Shown here piece after piece: positions 12,470-24,320 of a stretch of 64,000 nt of DNA (position 1 is its first letter; the number at the start of each line of letters is the position of its first letter). A program made the translations under genes and the position numbers. Source of the DNA: Megachile rotundata (lineage: Eukaryota > Arthropoda > Insecta > Hymenoptera > Megachilidae); the NCBI RefSeq assembly GCF_050947335.1, contig NC_134993.1, positions 11,842,001-11,906,000 on the forward strand, read 5' to 3'. The notes beneath the pieces are model-generated. The model worked only from the letters and a program-made list of their open reading frames with translations. It was not told the DNA's origin and searched no databases.

Positions 12470-13365
12470 GCGTTATATCGCATTTCATAGTATTGCAATG
12501 TTATTTCGTCGGGTGACATTTAACCATGTGTTACACTTTAAGTCGAATTGCGTTGCATTACCTTGCGATATACTACAATGCACTCTATTACCTCGCGTTA
12601 TATCGCCATGCGTCGCAATTCCACGCGTTATATCGCCATCCGCCCCAATTCCACGCGTTATATCGCTATGCGTCGCAATTCCACGCATTATATCGCCATG
12701 CGTTGCAATTCCACGCGTTATATTGCCACGTGTAGTATTACCTCGCGTTATATCGCCATGCGTTGCAATCCCACACGTTATATCGCCACCCGCTACAATT
12801 CCACGCGTTATATCGCCATGCGTAGTATTACCTTGCGTTATATCGCCATGCGTTGCAATTCCACGCGTTATATTGCCACGCGTAGTATTACCTCGCGTCA
12901 TATCGCCATGCGTTGCAATTCCACGCGTTATATCACCATGCGTAGCATTACCTTGCGTTATATCGCCATGCGTCGCAATTCCACGCGTTATATCGCCATC
13001 CGCCCCAATTCCACGCGTTATATCGCTATGCGTCGGAATTCCACGCATTATATCGCCATGCATTGCAATTCCACGCGTTATATTGCCACGTGTAGTATTA
13101 CCTCGCGTTATATCGCCATGCGTTGCAATCCCACGCGTTATATCGCCACCCGCTACAATTCCACGCGTTATATCGCCATGCGTAGTATTACTTTGCGTTT
13201 TATCGCCATGCGTTGCAATTCCACGCGTTATATTACCACGCGTAGTATTACCTCGCGTTATATCGCCATGCGTTGCATTTCCACGCGTTATATCACCATG
13301 CGTAGCATTACCTTGCGTTATATCGCCATGCGTCGCAATTCCACGCGTTATATCGCGTTATATCA
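12470..13365 (-). repeat. CpG-rich 30-bp satellite, block 2 (inverted)
   Basis: About 30 units of the same 30-bp satellite in reverse-complement sense (CATGCGTCGCAATTCCACGCG, then TTATATCGC). A 360-bp higher-order repeat is present: 12601-12960 and 12961-13320 match nearly base for base, including the rare CATCCGCCCC variant at ~12640 and ~13000. The open frames of 192-313 codons on both strands result from the stop-free period. Confidence 0.95.
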
Positions 13366-13989
13366 AAAATAAAAAATTTGTCATAACTTCCAGCTGTATT
13401 AGATCGAAAGTTACTGAAAATATGGCAAGATATGAATGAAAGAGATAACGGAGTATGAAGTTTAATCCTCGATCTAGCCGTTAACTTCCGGCGTCGACCG
13501 AAAGTGTTCGTCTGACGTTCTGGTCGAAGTACAACTACCTTCGCCCGAGCAATCTGACGATTCTACCGAGAAGTCCAACTCTGAGGAGCACTCGATCCGT
13601 CGGATAACCGTACGGCTGGCCAATCTAACGCCTCCATCAGCCAATACGGCGGTTCGGTCTGGTCAACCGCTATGGTGTCACTTCCAACTATTTATCTATT
13701 CCACCTATTCCCACTTGGCTGCCGAGTTACAGACCTATTCTGCTTGTCTGACCGTGCGTCTGACCACACGCCGTCCTACACTACTTGCTACGCCAGGCGT
13801 TGTTCCGCTATACTTGTTCGGCTATTCCGATTTATCGCTCAAACAAACTACTTTGCACTCTATGCTCCCTCAATTACGCGTTTATTTCGCTTTCGAATTG
13901 CGTGCCGGTGTAGAACAGGTGCCTTGCAATTTGTGCATTCCAAATTTTCAGTAGCTATTCCAAAAAGAAACGTAGAACGGGAATGAGAT
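13366..13989. other. Unique sequence between satellite blocks 2 and 3
   Basis: About 0.6 kb of balanced-composition, CpG-containing DNA. Overlapping frames of 104 and 79 codons at 13672-13986 have no recognised domain. No splice or promoter signal supports an exon. Confidence 0.45.
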
Positions 13990-15165
13990 GTAGAGTGTTT
14001 TAAGCGCAACACGTGGAGATATAACGTGTGGTAATGTGATACAAGAAAATAGAGTTCGCTGACATATCGCAAGGCGATATAACAAGTTGTAATAAAATAC
14101 GTGGCAATATAACGTGTTGTAACATGACACACGGCGATGTAACGCGTGGAATTGCTGCGTGCGGCGATATAACGCGCGATAATACGAGGCAAGGTGATAT
14201 CACGTGTTGTAACATCACGGATGGCTATATAACGTGAAGTAATACGACGCATGGCAATATAACGCGTGGTAATACGACGCAAGGGAATATAACAAGGGGA
14301 ATTGCGACGCATGGCGATATAACGCGAGGTAATACTACGCATGGCAATATAACGCGTGGAGTTGCAACGCATGGCGATATAACGCGTGGAATTGCGACGC
14401 GTGGCGATATAACGCGATGTAATACTACGCATGGCAATATAATGCGTGGAGTTGCAACGCATGGCGATATAACGCGTGGAATTGCGACGCATGGTGATAT
14501 AACGCGTGGAATTGCGACGCATGACGATATAACGCGAGGTAATACGGCATATGGCGGTATAACGCGTGAAATTGCGACGCATGGCGATATAACGCGATGT
14601 AATACTACGCATGGCAATATAACGCGTGGAGTTGCAACGCATGGCGATATAACGCGTGGAATTGCGACGCTTGGCGATATAACGCAAGGTAATACTAAGC
14701 ATGGCGATATAACGCGTGGAATTGCGACGCATGGCGATATAACGCAAGGTAATACTACGCATGGCGATATAACGCGTGGAATTGTGGCGGCTGGCTATAT
14801 AATGCGTGGAGTTGCGACGCATGGTGATATAACGCGATGTAATACTACGCATGGCAATATAACGCGTGGAGTTGCAACGCATGGCGATATAACGCGTGGA
14901 ATTGCGACGCATGGCGATATAACGCGAGGTAATACTACGCATGGCGATATAACGCGTGAAATTGTAGCGGGTGGCGATATAACGCGTGAAATTGTAGCGG
15001 GTGGCGGTATAACGCGTGAAATTGTAGCGGGTGGCGATATAACGCTTGAAATTGCAACGCATGGCGATATAATGCGTGGAATTGTGACGGGTGGCGATAT
15101 AACGCGTGGAATTGCGACGCATGGCGATATAACGCGAAGTAATACTACGCATGGCAATTTATTTT
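13990..15165 (+). repeat. CpG-rich 30-bp satellite, block 3 (forward)
   Basis: About 39 units of the 30-bp satellite in the same sense as block 1. Near the right end a local variant has expanded: units with AATTGTAGCGGGTGGC at ~14960-15045. Minus-strand frames of up to 430 codons cross the array and continue into unique DNA, but they are repeat artefacts. Confidence 0.95.
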
Positions 15166-15960
15166 TGAAATTAATTTGCAAGTACAGAGTGTTTGAAACC
15201 GAGAAATAAAGCAACGATAGAAATCCGTAGGACAGCGCGGAGGACAATCCGAAGGCGTCGTTCTGGCGTTCGATTGGTCGATTCATTAACGAGCGGCCAC
15301 TTTTCGTCGCGGACGACAGCGGCGTCGATCGATCGCGATCGGTAGGTACACTCATCCCGTTCGTCCTCGAATGGCCCATTCGTCGTTCACATTTACCACT
15401 GATGGTTTTGCACGCAATTTGGAGTGACGCCAGGACGTGGTTTCCCACGAGCATCGTGGGGGTGGGGCACGGACCCGGGGACACCGAGGGCTCGAGATTG
15501 CGAGATGGAACAGAAGATAGGCAGGCCGATCGGTCGCCGGATGAGAACGCGGCCGTATCCGAGCGGATTGCCAAGTGGCCACGTATCGGACGAGTCCGGC
15601 GGTTTGCCATTAAATTGGAACCGAACTCTCCAAGTTCATGCTTTATTTAGGAGCACCGTCATTGGACTTCCTGATTCGACGCCGAAGGAAACATTGCCCC
15701 TGGTGCCTTGTTCCCTTTTCGTCCTTCCTTTCTACTTCTTCACGGTGCAACAGTCGTTTGACGCTCGATTTGTAATCTCGGCAACTTTGGGAGGTGTGAG
15801 CCTCACTGAATTGAAAGCTTACAGGGAATCTTCTTGATAGAAACGATTTTACAATAGGAAAGTTTGCTGAATTTTCTTAGAAATTAGTTTAGTAGAAATT
15901 AGTTTATTTTTAATTAGTTACTTTTTACGTGTGAGGGATTTGTGGAAAAGGAACCAGTTC
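15166..15960. other. CpG-rich unique sequence, no gene recognised
   Basis: Balanced-composition, CpG-rich DNA with open frames on both strands at ~15350-15840 (for example 15424-15837, 137 codons). The frames overlap in opposite directions and none shows a recognisable domain. Real exon sequence or a CpG island are both possible. Confidence 0.4.
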
Positions 15961-15974
15961 TTCAGATCTGTTTG

Positions 15975-16115
15975 GACATATGTATGATATGTGATCAATA
16001 ATATAACATATGACATATGAGTAATAATTTAATATATATCATGCGTTCAATAATGTAATACATGATATGTGATCAATAATATAACATATGACATATGAGT
16101 AATAATATAATATAC
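15975..16115 (+). repeat. Two-copy ~62-bp AT-rich tandem repeat
   Basis: The phrase GTGATCAATAATATAACATA followed by TGACATATGAGTAATAAT occurs twice, at ~15991 and ~16069. Many overlapping ATATGT/ACATAT palindromes are present. Confidence 0.8.
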
Positions 16116-16304
16116 ATAGATACTGCAAGATGTTATTTTACACACATGTGTGGACACATGAATTTCTACATACATGACTAGTATTTTTGCACACATGAAT
16201 AGTTAAATAATATAGGAAGGTAAAATAAAATAATTAAGTAATATTTGAGGTTAAATAAAATAATTAGATGATATAGGAACGAGTGATATTCTAGTGACTA
16301 TGGT

Positions 16305-17880
16305 ACAAGTTTTATTAAATTTGTGATTCCTTGCAGAGGTTAAGTGAGGTTAGACGCGTGCGAGAGGCGGCCATTTTGACGAGCCGACGGCCATTTTGTC
16401 TTCTGCGAGACGCGTCTCTTTGTTACTTTAATACTACTATAGTTTATTATAAATCACGACTGTAACTTTTGTCGACTGCGTTTATATTTTTAATACCACA
16501 CAATTTTATTGAATTTATTATTGTGAGAGCATGCAGAGGTTGAGTGAGGTTAGACGCGTGCGAGAGGCGGCCATTTTGACGAGCCGACGGCCATTTTGTC
16601 TTCTGCGAGACGCGTCTCGTACTTCATTACGTTAATGCTACTATAAATTACGACTATTGTATAATATTTGCTGCTACGATTGTACAATAATATTTGTTAT
16701 AATTAATCGCGATTATTACGCGAACAATGAAGTAGTAACTGTTAATCCTAATTATACAATAGCAGTAAATAACGTGAACAACAGTTAATTAATGATAAGA
16801 TCGGTGCATAATACTGTAGCTAATTTCAGTAATATTGAAACAGAGTTAACGAATTACCCGGGCGATAATAATCGAAGGAAGAACGATTTAATGTGATTTT
16901 TACATGATTATCGTGCGATACAATTCGGTTTTTATCGAGCGCATTATAAACATCTTTAAAGGAACACGGTATTATTCACCGCGGGGCAAACGTAATTAAA
17001 TTTTAATTAACTTTCCGATAGGCGGAGAACGCACAGAGAGAAGATTACACGGAAATTATAAGCTCGCTGCGAAACAAATGTTTGTCGCGCGCATAAATAT
17101 CGTGTATGGTAATAATTACCGACAGTGTCGCCAAATTATTTCGGTTTTAAATTTAATTAACCCGAGTGGTTCCTTCGATTCCGCACGTTCATTCGCTTTA
17201 TATACGAACGGCAGATTATTTGCACACGCTCGGGCAACAATCGATCGCGATTGTTTTATAACGCGGCGATCCCATAATTCCTCGCTACGTTTTATGAAAT
17301 GTTATCTCATTAAATATTGTACGGTAAATATTTTTCTTCGACGCGTCGGAGTATTTGTTGAAACAGAGCCGCGGATATTGTGTGTTCCGACGGGATTTTT
17401 TTCATCGGTTTCCAATATCGGAAAATGAGCTCAATTGGCCGGACAAGTTGTCCGACAAATGAAAAACCCGAATTTGAGTCCTGATTCAGCGATTCGATAT
17501 AGAAATTTGCTGTCTCATAGAGTTCAACGAGGACGTTCTATCCTATCAGCAATCGGTTTTTGGTTACCTCGTCCTTCGTCTTCCTTTATCATTGCATCCA
17601 TGGGAACCATTTTGTGCCTTGTGATTTTATTCGAACGTTTGTTGCAGAATATTCGACAGTTTCACTATAGTATTAACTATTTTTCATTATATTTAGTAGT
17701 TTCATTACACAGATTTCACTATATAATTAATACAATACGTAAATGTAACAAAGTAACAAAAAGACGCGTCTCGCAGAAGACAAAATGGCTGACGTCTCGT
17801 CAAAATGGCCGCCTCTCGCACGCGTCTAACCTCACTTAACCTCTGCAAAGACTTACAATAATAAACTCAATAAAACTTCT
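16305..17880. mobile_element. Fold-back structure with GCCATTTT-containing arms
   Basis: Two ~200-bp direct units lie at the left (matching GCAGAGGTT at 16333 and 16533). An inverted copy of ~115 bp lies at the right (17762-17877). Each arm begins in an AATAAA/TTTATT-rich stretch, passes GCAGAGGTTNAGTGAGGTTA and enters a GC-rich core bounded by AGACGCGT and ACGCGTCT. That core holds two AAAATGGC/GCCATTTT motifs. The ~1.1 kb between the arms is unique and contains frames of 116 and 134 codons with no recognised domain. A fold-back DNA transposon is a reasonable reading, but no transposase or target duplication was identified. Confidence 0.6.
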
Positions 17881-18535
17881 GTAGTAACCTAACTTAACCT
17901 TCATACACAGCAAACGCAATAAACATACACAGCATATTAAACATGCAAAACGAAATAAAATACGAAAGTAAAGATTGAAAATCGTTTCAGAAAAAAATGG
18001 ACGTGAAACTCTTTCATCGACGCGTATCCCCAGAAATCCTCGGCAGCGAAAGGAACGGAGGGCAAGGATTTTTCTTCGCGACACGCAAAGCGTGCAAATT
18101 AGAGTGGCGGAACGGTAAAAGGAAGTTCCGCGGTGTTTCTAAATTCGCGGGACTCCTGAAATATCAAATTATCGCGCGGCGAACTTTCAATTTAATTAAT
18201 GGCAATAGAAGTTCGGTGACCCAAAACTTCAACGCTTCGTCGGCACGAAATTGTTTCCTTTTTTCTCCCCTTTTTCCTCTCTCCCTGTCCCGATTCTTTC
18301 CGTTCTTTTCGTTCTATCTTCCGGCGGTATTCGCACTTCTCGCGGGTATAAATAGAAACGAGCCCGGTGGGAAAGCGTTGCATCGTGCTAGTAAATTAAC
18401 ACTAAGAATAATAAAAACTAGGAGGGTAGTGGAGTAATTTTATAGGGGTAATGGTGGTACATTGACGGTGGTATGTTAGGAAAAGGGGCTATGTTATATA
18501 GTATAATGACGTACTGGTATAATAATTATAGTGGA
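17881..18535. other. Unique sequence, no gene recognised
   Basis: Non-repetitive DNA. The frame at 17997-18437 (146 codons, +) is the longest outside any repeat in this part of the window. Its composition is mixed and it has no recognisable motif, and a 63-codon frame lies opposite. An exon cannot be excluded. Confidence 0.4.
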
Positions 18536-18540
18536 GCCTC

Positions 18541-19535
18541 ATAGCAAAATTGCTGTAGAATGCTATATCCCTATACTCCATACATATACCCCTATGAACC
18601 TACATATGTACCTACACACATGTGTGCTTATAACTCTCTATTTCTATACCCCTATGAACCTACATACACTACCGTCCATAAGTATCCGGACACAAGCGAA
18701 ATATGCATTCGCGTTGCATGAAAGTTATTCAAGTATCTGCAACAGTAACTAAAATCGATTTTTTTTCTGCGAATGTCAGAATACTGGAACGTTTTTCGAT
18801 TGATAATTCTCGTTTGGAACTCATATCTCGATGGAAAAGAAGCTACAGACGAACTAAACCGAAACTGTCGAGTGCGTAGCGTTACCTCCATTCTTATCTC
18901 CATTGAGGGAACCTAAACATCTACCAACAGTTTACAAACACTTGAAACATATCGAAGAACCCTCTGAATACGTTCTGCACCATAGAAATGAAACACAGTA
19001 GAAATGAAAATTTTTTTTAGAATCGAAAGCGTTTCATTAGATTCACAAATTTGGACTTTGTACTTCTGGACATGAATTTTACTTTCACACTTTCATTGTA
19101 TAATTTGTACTTAAAAATTAATTCTATTACGTTATGACACCTCAGAAAAGATAATAATAATTATTACAAATGATATGATAACCCTAAATACCTTTCGTAC
19201 AAAGTTCAACTGTGTTTTATGTAACGAAACCAAGTGTCCGGATACTTATGGACGGTAGTGCATATACCTATACACATGTGTGCTTATACCGTTCCATATA
19301 TATACCCCTATGAACCTACATATGTACCTATACACATGTGTGCTTATACCGCTCCATCCCTGTACCCCTATGAACCTACATATGTACCTATACACATGTG
19401 TGCTTATATCGCTCCATCCCTATACCCCTATGAACCTACATATGTACCTATACACATGTGTGCTTATACCGCTCCATCCCTATACCCCTATGAACCTACA
19501 TATGTATCTATACACATGTGTGCTTATACCTATAC
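18541..19535 (+). repeat. 60-bp satellite interrupted by a MITE
   Basis: Units of 60 bp contain CCCCTATGAACCTACATATG, ACCTATACACATGTGTGC and a TTATACC-CTCCATCCCTATA segment. About two diverged units precede the insertion at 18667-19260 and about four nearly identical units follow it (19261-19535). The junctions fall inside the same phrase (CCTACATA), showing that the element landed in a pre-existing array. Confidence 0.92.
18667..19260. mobile_element. Tc1/mariner-type MITE, copy 1
   Basis: A 594-bp element with perfect 27-bp terminal inverted repeats: the left starts CACTACCGTCCATAAG and the right ends CTTATGGACGGTAGTG. The ends resemble Tc1-like termini, including the ATAAGTATCCGGACA phrase. 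The left flank is TA; the right flank is CA, so the expected TA target duplication is degraded on one side. No transposase frame exists inside. The copy at 62258-62850 differs by only a handful of substitutions and one base in a poly-T run, implying recent mobilisation by a transposase encoded elsewhere. Confidence 0.88.
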
Positions 19536-20065
19536 CCGTATGATCCTGTATGCCTATGCTCATATGTATACATATACCTATATGCCTCCATACCTATACC
19601 CCTATGTCTCTATATGCATATATCTCTATATCATCCACCTCTGCACCCCTATATCCCTAATTCCCTCCATTCCTATACCTCTATGTCTCTATATGCCTAT
19701 ATCCCTATATCCTCCACCTCTGCACCCCTATATCCCTAATTCCCTCCATCCCTATACCCCTACATCCCTATATGCCTATATCCCTATATCCTCCATCTCT
19801 ACACCCCTATATCCCTATATCCCTCCATCCCTATACCCCTACATCCCTATATGCCTATATCCCCTATATCCCCCCATCTCTACGCGCCCATATCCCTATA
19901 TCCCTCCATCTCTACACCCCCCATCTCTACACCCCCATATCCCTATATCCCCTATCTCTACACCCCCCATCTCTACACCCCCCATCTCTACACCCCCATA
20001 GCCCTATACCCCCATGTCCTTAAATCGCCACGTATGTCTATATCCCTATGCCTATAAATCGTAAC
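19536..20065 (+). repeat. CCCTATAT / CATCTCTACACC minisatellite
   Basis: Irregular 12-30 bp units of CCCTATATCCCTCCATC, CATCTCTACACCCC and CTATATGCCTATATC continue from the 60-bp satellite, with units around 110 bp repeating at ~19610, ~19690 and ~19760. The long Pro/Tyr/Ile-rich frame starting at 19234 is repeat-derived. Confidence 0.9.
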
Positions 20066-20690
20066 ATCTCCACTTGAAAAAAGGCGCAGCACGATAGATC
20101 ACAGAAAAAAAGCAGCTCGAGCGCATCCGATGTTCGCCGCTGAAAGCAGAACGAAGCGGAGGACCGCGAGGGACAAGGGTGGAAAAAAAGTGCTTGCAAA
20201 CAGGCTTGCGGTGTGGTGATTCAATTTAAAATGGACCGCGGAAAGGACGATATCTCGCGGCTGTGTATAGGAACTCGCGGATGACACACGCCTCGTTTCC
20301 ACGGGCATTATATTACTTTCTATTGGCTCTCGTCACCCTATACGAACAGAAGGAAGGGGGATGAAAACGAAAGGGTGGCGAGAAGAGGAACGGTGCAAGC
20401 TTGCACCGCGAAATCCGCACTCATAAAAGCTCCATTTTACACGTTTCGATGGCACCGGGGAATAGCGTCCGTTTCGCGATATTTTTTTTTCTTCGACATC
20501 CTGTTTTTTTTCTATTCTGCGATGCTTTTTTGCGCCATGTCACTACGCTCGCATAACCGATACGGAATTAGGAGAGGAATGCAAGGGAACATAACTACGT
20601 TTTATTTTGGTTTGTTATTTTATTTTTGGGTCCTTAATTATGGACCCAAAAATTGGGCCCTGTATATTCTTCATGTTTATGTAAGTTTAA
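20066..20690. other. Unique sequence, no gene recognised
   Basis: Non-repetitive, partly CpG-containing DNA. A frame begins at 20375 and runs into the following satellite, so its 201-codon length is mostly artefact. No domain is recognised in its unique first 100 codons. Confidence 0.45.
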
Positions 20691-20694
20691 GGTG

Positions 20695-21140
20695 TTTTTA
20701 TTTGTTCTTATATGTTCTTATATGTTCTCATATGTTCTCATATATTCTCATATGTTCTCATATGTTCTCATATGTTATTATATGTTATAATATGTTCTCA
20801 TATGTTATTATATGTTATAATTTGTTCTCATATGTTCTCATATGTTCTTATATGTTCTCATATGTTCTCATATGTTCTTATATGTTCTCATATGTTGTCA
20901 TATGTTATTATATGTTCTCATATGTTGTCATATGTTATTATATGTTCTCATATGTTCTTATATGTTCTTATATGTTATAATATGTTATTATAAGTTCTCA
21001 TATGTTCTCAAATGTTGCCATATGTAATTATACATATGTTATCATATGTTCTTAGATGTTCATATATGTTCATATATGTTCACATATGTTCTTATATGTT
21101 CATATATGTTCATATATGTTCACATATGTTCTTACATGTT
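20695..21140 (+). repeat. (TATGTTCTCA)n satellite, 10-bp unit
   Basis: About 44 copies of a 10-bp unit, mainly TATGTTCTCA, TATGTTATTA, TATGTTCTTA and TATGTTATAA. Higher-order blocks of 20-60 bp are visible. The unit equals about one DNA helical turn. Overlapping Met/Tyr/Ser/Ile/Cys frames are artefacts. Confidence 0.95.
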
Positions 21141-21770
21141 CTTAGTCTCATTCAATTTTGTACACTTTCACATATGTTTCTATAACATACACATCACCTA
21201 TTCAACATAATTAAATCATTTTTTAATAACAAATAGCAAAAACAAATTTTATATATGATCACACATATTGATTTTTTTTAATGAATTTCTGTAAATAATA
21301 AAATAAATTACAATTTAATCATCATAAATTAAATTCCCAGTATTTAAGAACATAAATGTAATTTTCCCGAAACAGCAATGGAGCGATTATTTCTGTCCCG
21401 TAGTTTTATCGGCGCAAAAAAAAGTGTCCAGAGGTTTCATAAATATCCTCATCTGACTTTTCGATAAATTTCTCCACGCCGAGCGAGCCGTTACGCTCAC
21501 TAGGAGCCGAACAACACTAAACACGCCCACAAAAGAGACCACGTCCCGACAGGATACGTGACCACGATGCACTCTTGCAAGCCCACAGATTGAATCACCG
21601 TGTCGATCGAGCTTACCCCTTTTCTCGACTGATGAACTGGCCGAGCATTCAACGCGAACGCACAGGGTGTTGTTAATACTGTGGACGGGCTGTTTAGACG
21701 GGCTCTAAACAATTCAAGCTTTTGAACGCGATCGATAAATGCGTTTGCTTCCATATTTCATTAATTGGAA
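21141..21770. other. Unique sequence, no gene recognised
   Basis: AT-rich to ~21370, then balanced composition to ~21750. Minus frames of 61 and 84 codons at 21387-21754 show no recognised domain. Confidence 0.45.
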
Positions 21771-21774
21771 AAAT

Positions 21775-22640
21775 TAATTAATTCATTTCACAACTTCTAA
21801 ATTCTCAACTTCTCAATTTCCTATGTTCTAAATTTCCAGCTTGTTAATTTCCCATCTTTTAAATTCCCGTCTTGTTAATTTCGCATCTTTTAAATTCCCA
21901 TCTTGTTAATTTTCCATCTTCCAAATTCCCACCTTGTTAATTTCCCATCTTCTAAATTCCCACCTTGTTAATTTCCCTTCTTTTCAAATTCCCAATTTGT
22001 CAATTTCCTATCTTCCAAATTCCCATCTTGTTAATTTCCTATTTGCCCAAATTTCTATCTTGCTAATTTCCCATCCTCCCAAATTCCCAACTTCTTAATT
22101 TCCCATCTTCTAAATTCACACGTTCTCAAGTTCCCACTTTCCCAAATTCCCAACTTGTCAATTTCTAATTTTTCAATTTGCAATTTCTGAACATCTTAAT
22201 TTCCCACCTTCTTAATTCCCAACTTGATAATTGCCCATCTTTTAAATTCCCAACTTGGTAAATTCCTACCTTCTAAATTCTCAACTTCTCAATTTCCCAT
22301 TTGCCCAAATTAATTAATTCTCAATTTTCCACTTTGTTAATTTCCCATCTTCCCAAATTCCCAACTTGCTAATTTCCCATCTTCCCAAATTCCCTACTTC
22401 TTAATTTCTCACCTTCTAAACTCCCAACTTGGTAATTCCCATCTTGTTGATTTCCAACTTGTCAATTTCCCACTTTTCCAAATATCTAATTGGTCATTTT
22501 CCCAGTTTCCTAACATCTTAATTTCCCACCTTCTAAATTCCCAACTTGGTAATTCCCATCTTGTTAATTTTCAACTTGTCAATTTCCCTCCTTCCCAAAG
22601 CCACTACTGTCAATGTCTCATCTATCCAAATTTCCTACCG
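21775..22640 (+). repeat. AATTTCCCATCTT minisatellite, left arm
   Basis: About 28 imperfect 31-bp units, each of two related halves: AAATTCCCAACTTGTT (16 bp) and AATTTCCCATCTTCT (15 bp). The array is the reverse-complement partner of the one at 23465-24320. The arms of ~860 bp face each other across ~0.8 kb, so the transcript or single strand could form a very long imperfect hairpin. Confidence 0.92.
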
Positions 22641-23464
22641 AATGCAAAATTTCCCAAAATTCCTAGACACTTCTGGCCCTTAGATGTTTCTTCCGGCGTC
22701 ATAAGCAACCGCAGCCAAATAAATTCCCCAGGGTAAGGTCCAGAGGGTGCGTCCATATAATGACGCCGACGAAGATAAAGGCTACGATAAAGGTAAACGA
22801 CGGCCTCGTCACATCTTTCAACGTGTTCCAACTTTTTTCTCTCCCTCCCTCTCTCCTTCCCGATGATCTGTGCAACGTCGCCATCGTCGCTCGATTCGCT
22901 CGACGAAATGGAATATCGATACGCGGGAACATCCCGAGGGAAGTGTAGCGAATATTGAAAAATTCTTGGCTGAAAGATGACAAAAAAAAGGCGGCGGGGG
23001 CGGGAAAAATGGAGCAGCTGCACGAGGAAGGGTGTTTGCATTTTTCGAAGGATATAATCGATCGACCAAGAGGGGGACAATCGTGGACGCGAAACGTTTG
23101 CTTTCTGATGAATCTCGTGCCGGGCGTAACGAGCGTCGAAAAATCGACTGTGAATTTATTCTGATAACAGTCCACCTGTTATCGCGGCACGCCGCTGATA
23201 ACCAATCAACTTTTTCGGACGAAGACAGAACGAGCGCCGATCAATCTTCTCCTTTTTTTTCGCGGATAAAAGGAAGCATGAAAGGATTTATGGTAATTGA
23301 GAGGAAGTTTTTTGAGTTAGGAAAAAATTTCGTAGTAATCGGGTTATAATTAGTCGAGGTTCAGATTTGTTTAGCAATTTTACTGTTTGCTGTGTAAGAA
23401 GTTTATGATTTAGGTATGAATATAGTGCGATTTGAAGAATTTATTAGTGAATTTGGAAATATGG
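22641..23464. other. Unique loop between inverted AATTTCCC arrays
   Basis: About 0.8 kb of balanced-composition DNA. Frames of 152 and 158 codons on the - strand (22622-23175) overlap in different frames, and 105-codon plus frames lie opposite. None has a recognisable domain. CpG-rich character and the position between inverted arrays are its notable points. Confidence 0.5.
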
Positions 23465-24320
23465 GGAATTAACAGGTTGGGAATTTAAAAGGTGGGAAAT
23501 TGAGAAGTTGGGAATTTGGGAAGATGGGAAATTGACAGGATGGGAATTTAGAAGTTGGGATTTTAAGAAGGTGGGAAGTTACCAAGTTGGGAATTTGAAA
23601 GGTGGGAAATTAAGAAGTTGGGAATTTGGGAAGATGGGAAATTGACAAGATGGGAATTTAGAAGATGGGATATTGACAGGATGGGAATTTAGAAGATGGG
23701 ATATTAAGAAGTTGGGATCTTAAGAAGGTGGGAAATTACCAAGTTGAGAATTTGGAAGGTGGGAAATTACCAAGTTAGAAATTTGGAAGGTGGGTAATTA
23801 CCGAGTTGGGAATTTGGGAAATTGGGAAATTGAGAAGTTGGGAATTAAGAAAGGTGGGAATTTGAGAAGGTGGGAATTTAGGAAGGTGGGAAATTAAGAG
23901 ATTGGGAATTTAGAAGATGGAAAATTAAGAAGTTGGGAGTTTAAGAAGGTGGGAAATTACCAAGTTGAGAATTTGAAAGGTGGGAAATTACCAAATTAGA
24001 AATTTGGAAGGTGGGTAATTACCGAGTTGGGAATTTGGGAAATTGGGAAATTGAGAAGTTGGGAATTAAGAAAGGTGGGAATTTGAGAAGGTGGGAATTT
24101 AGGAAGGTGGGAAATTAAGAGATTGGGAATTTAGAAGATGGGAAATTAAGAAGTAGGGATTTTAAGAAGATGGGAAATTACCAAATTGCCAATTTGGAAA
24201 ATGGGAAAATACCGAGTTGGGAATTTGAGAAATTAAGAAGCTATGAATTAGGAAAATTGAAAAACTGAAAAATTGACAAGTTCGGAATTTAAATAATTGG
24301 GAAATTAACAAGTTGGAAAT
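23465..24320 (-). repeat. AAGTTGGGAATTTGGG minisatellite, right arm
   Basis: Imperfect ~30-bp units of GAAGTTGGGAATTTGGGAAG and ATGGGAAATTGACAAG type, the reverse complement of the array at 21775-22640. A longer internal duplication is visible: the ~245-bp segment from ~23730 to ~23975 recurs from ~23975 to ~24215, sharing TACCGAGTTGGGAATTTGGG and its neighbours in the same order. Confidence 0.92.

Noticed and set aside
9466..15209. Very long open frames (up to 430 codons) on both strands
   Set aside because: They coincide with the 30-bp satellite, whose length is a multiple of three and which lacks stops in several frames. The predicted proteins are ten-residue repeats in multiple overlapping frames, with no gene signals.
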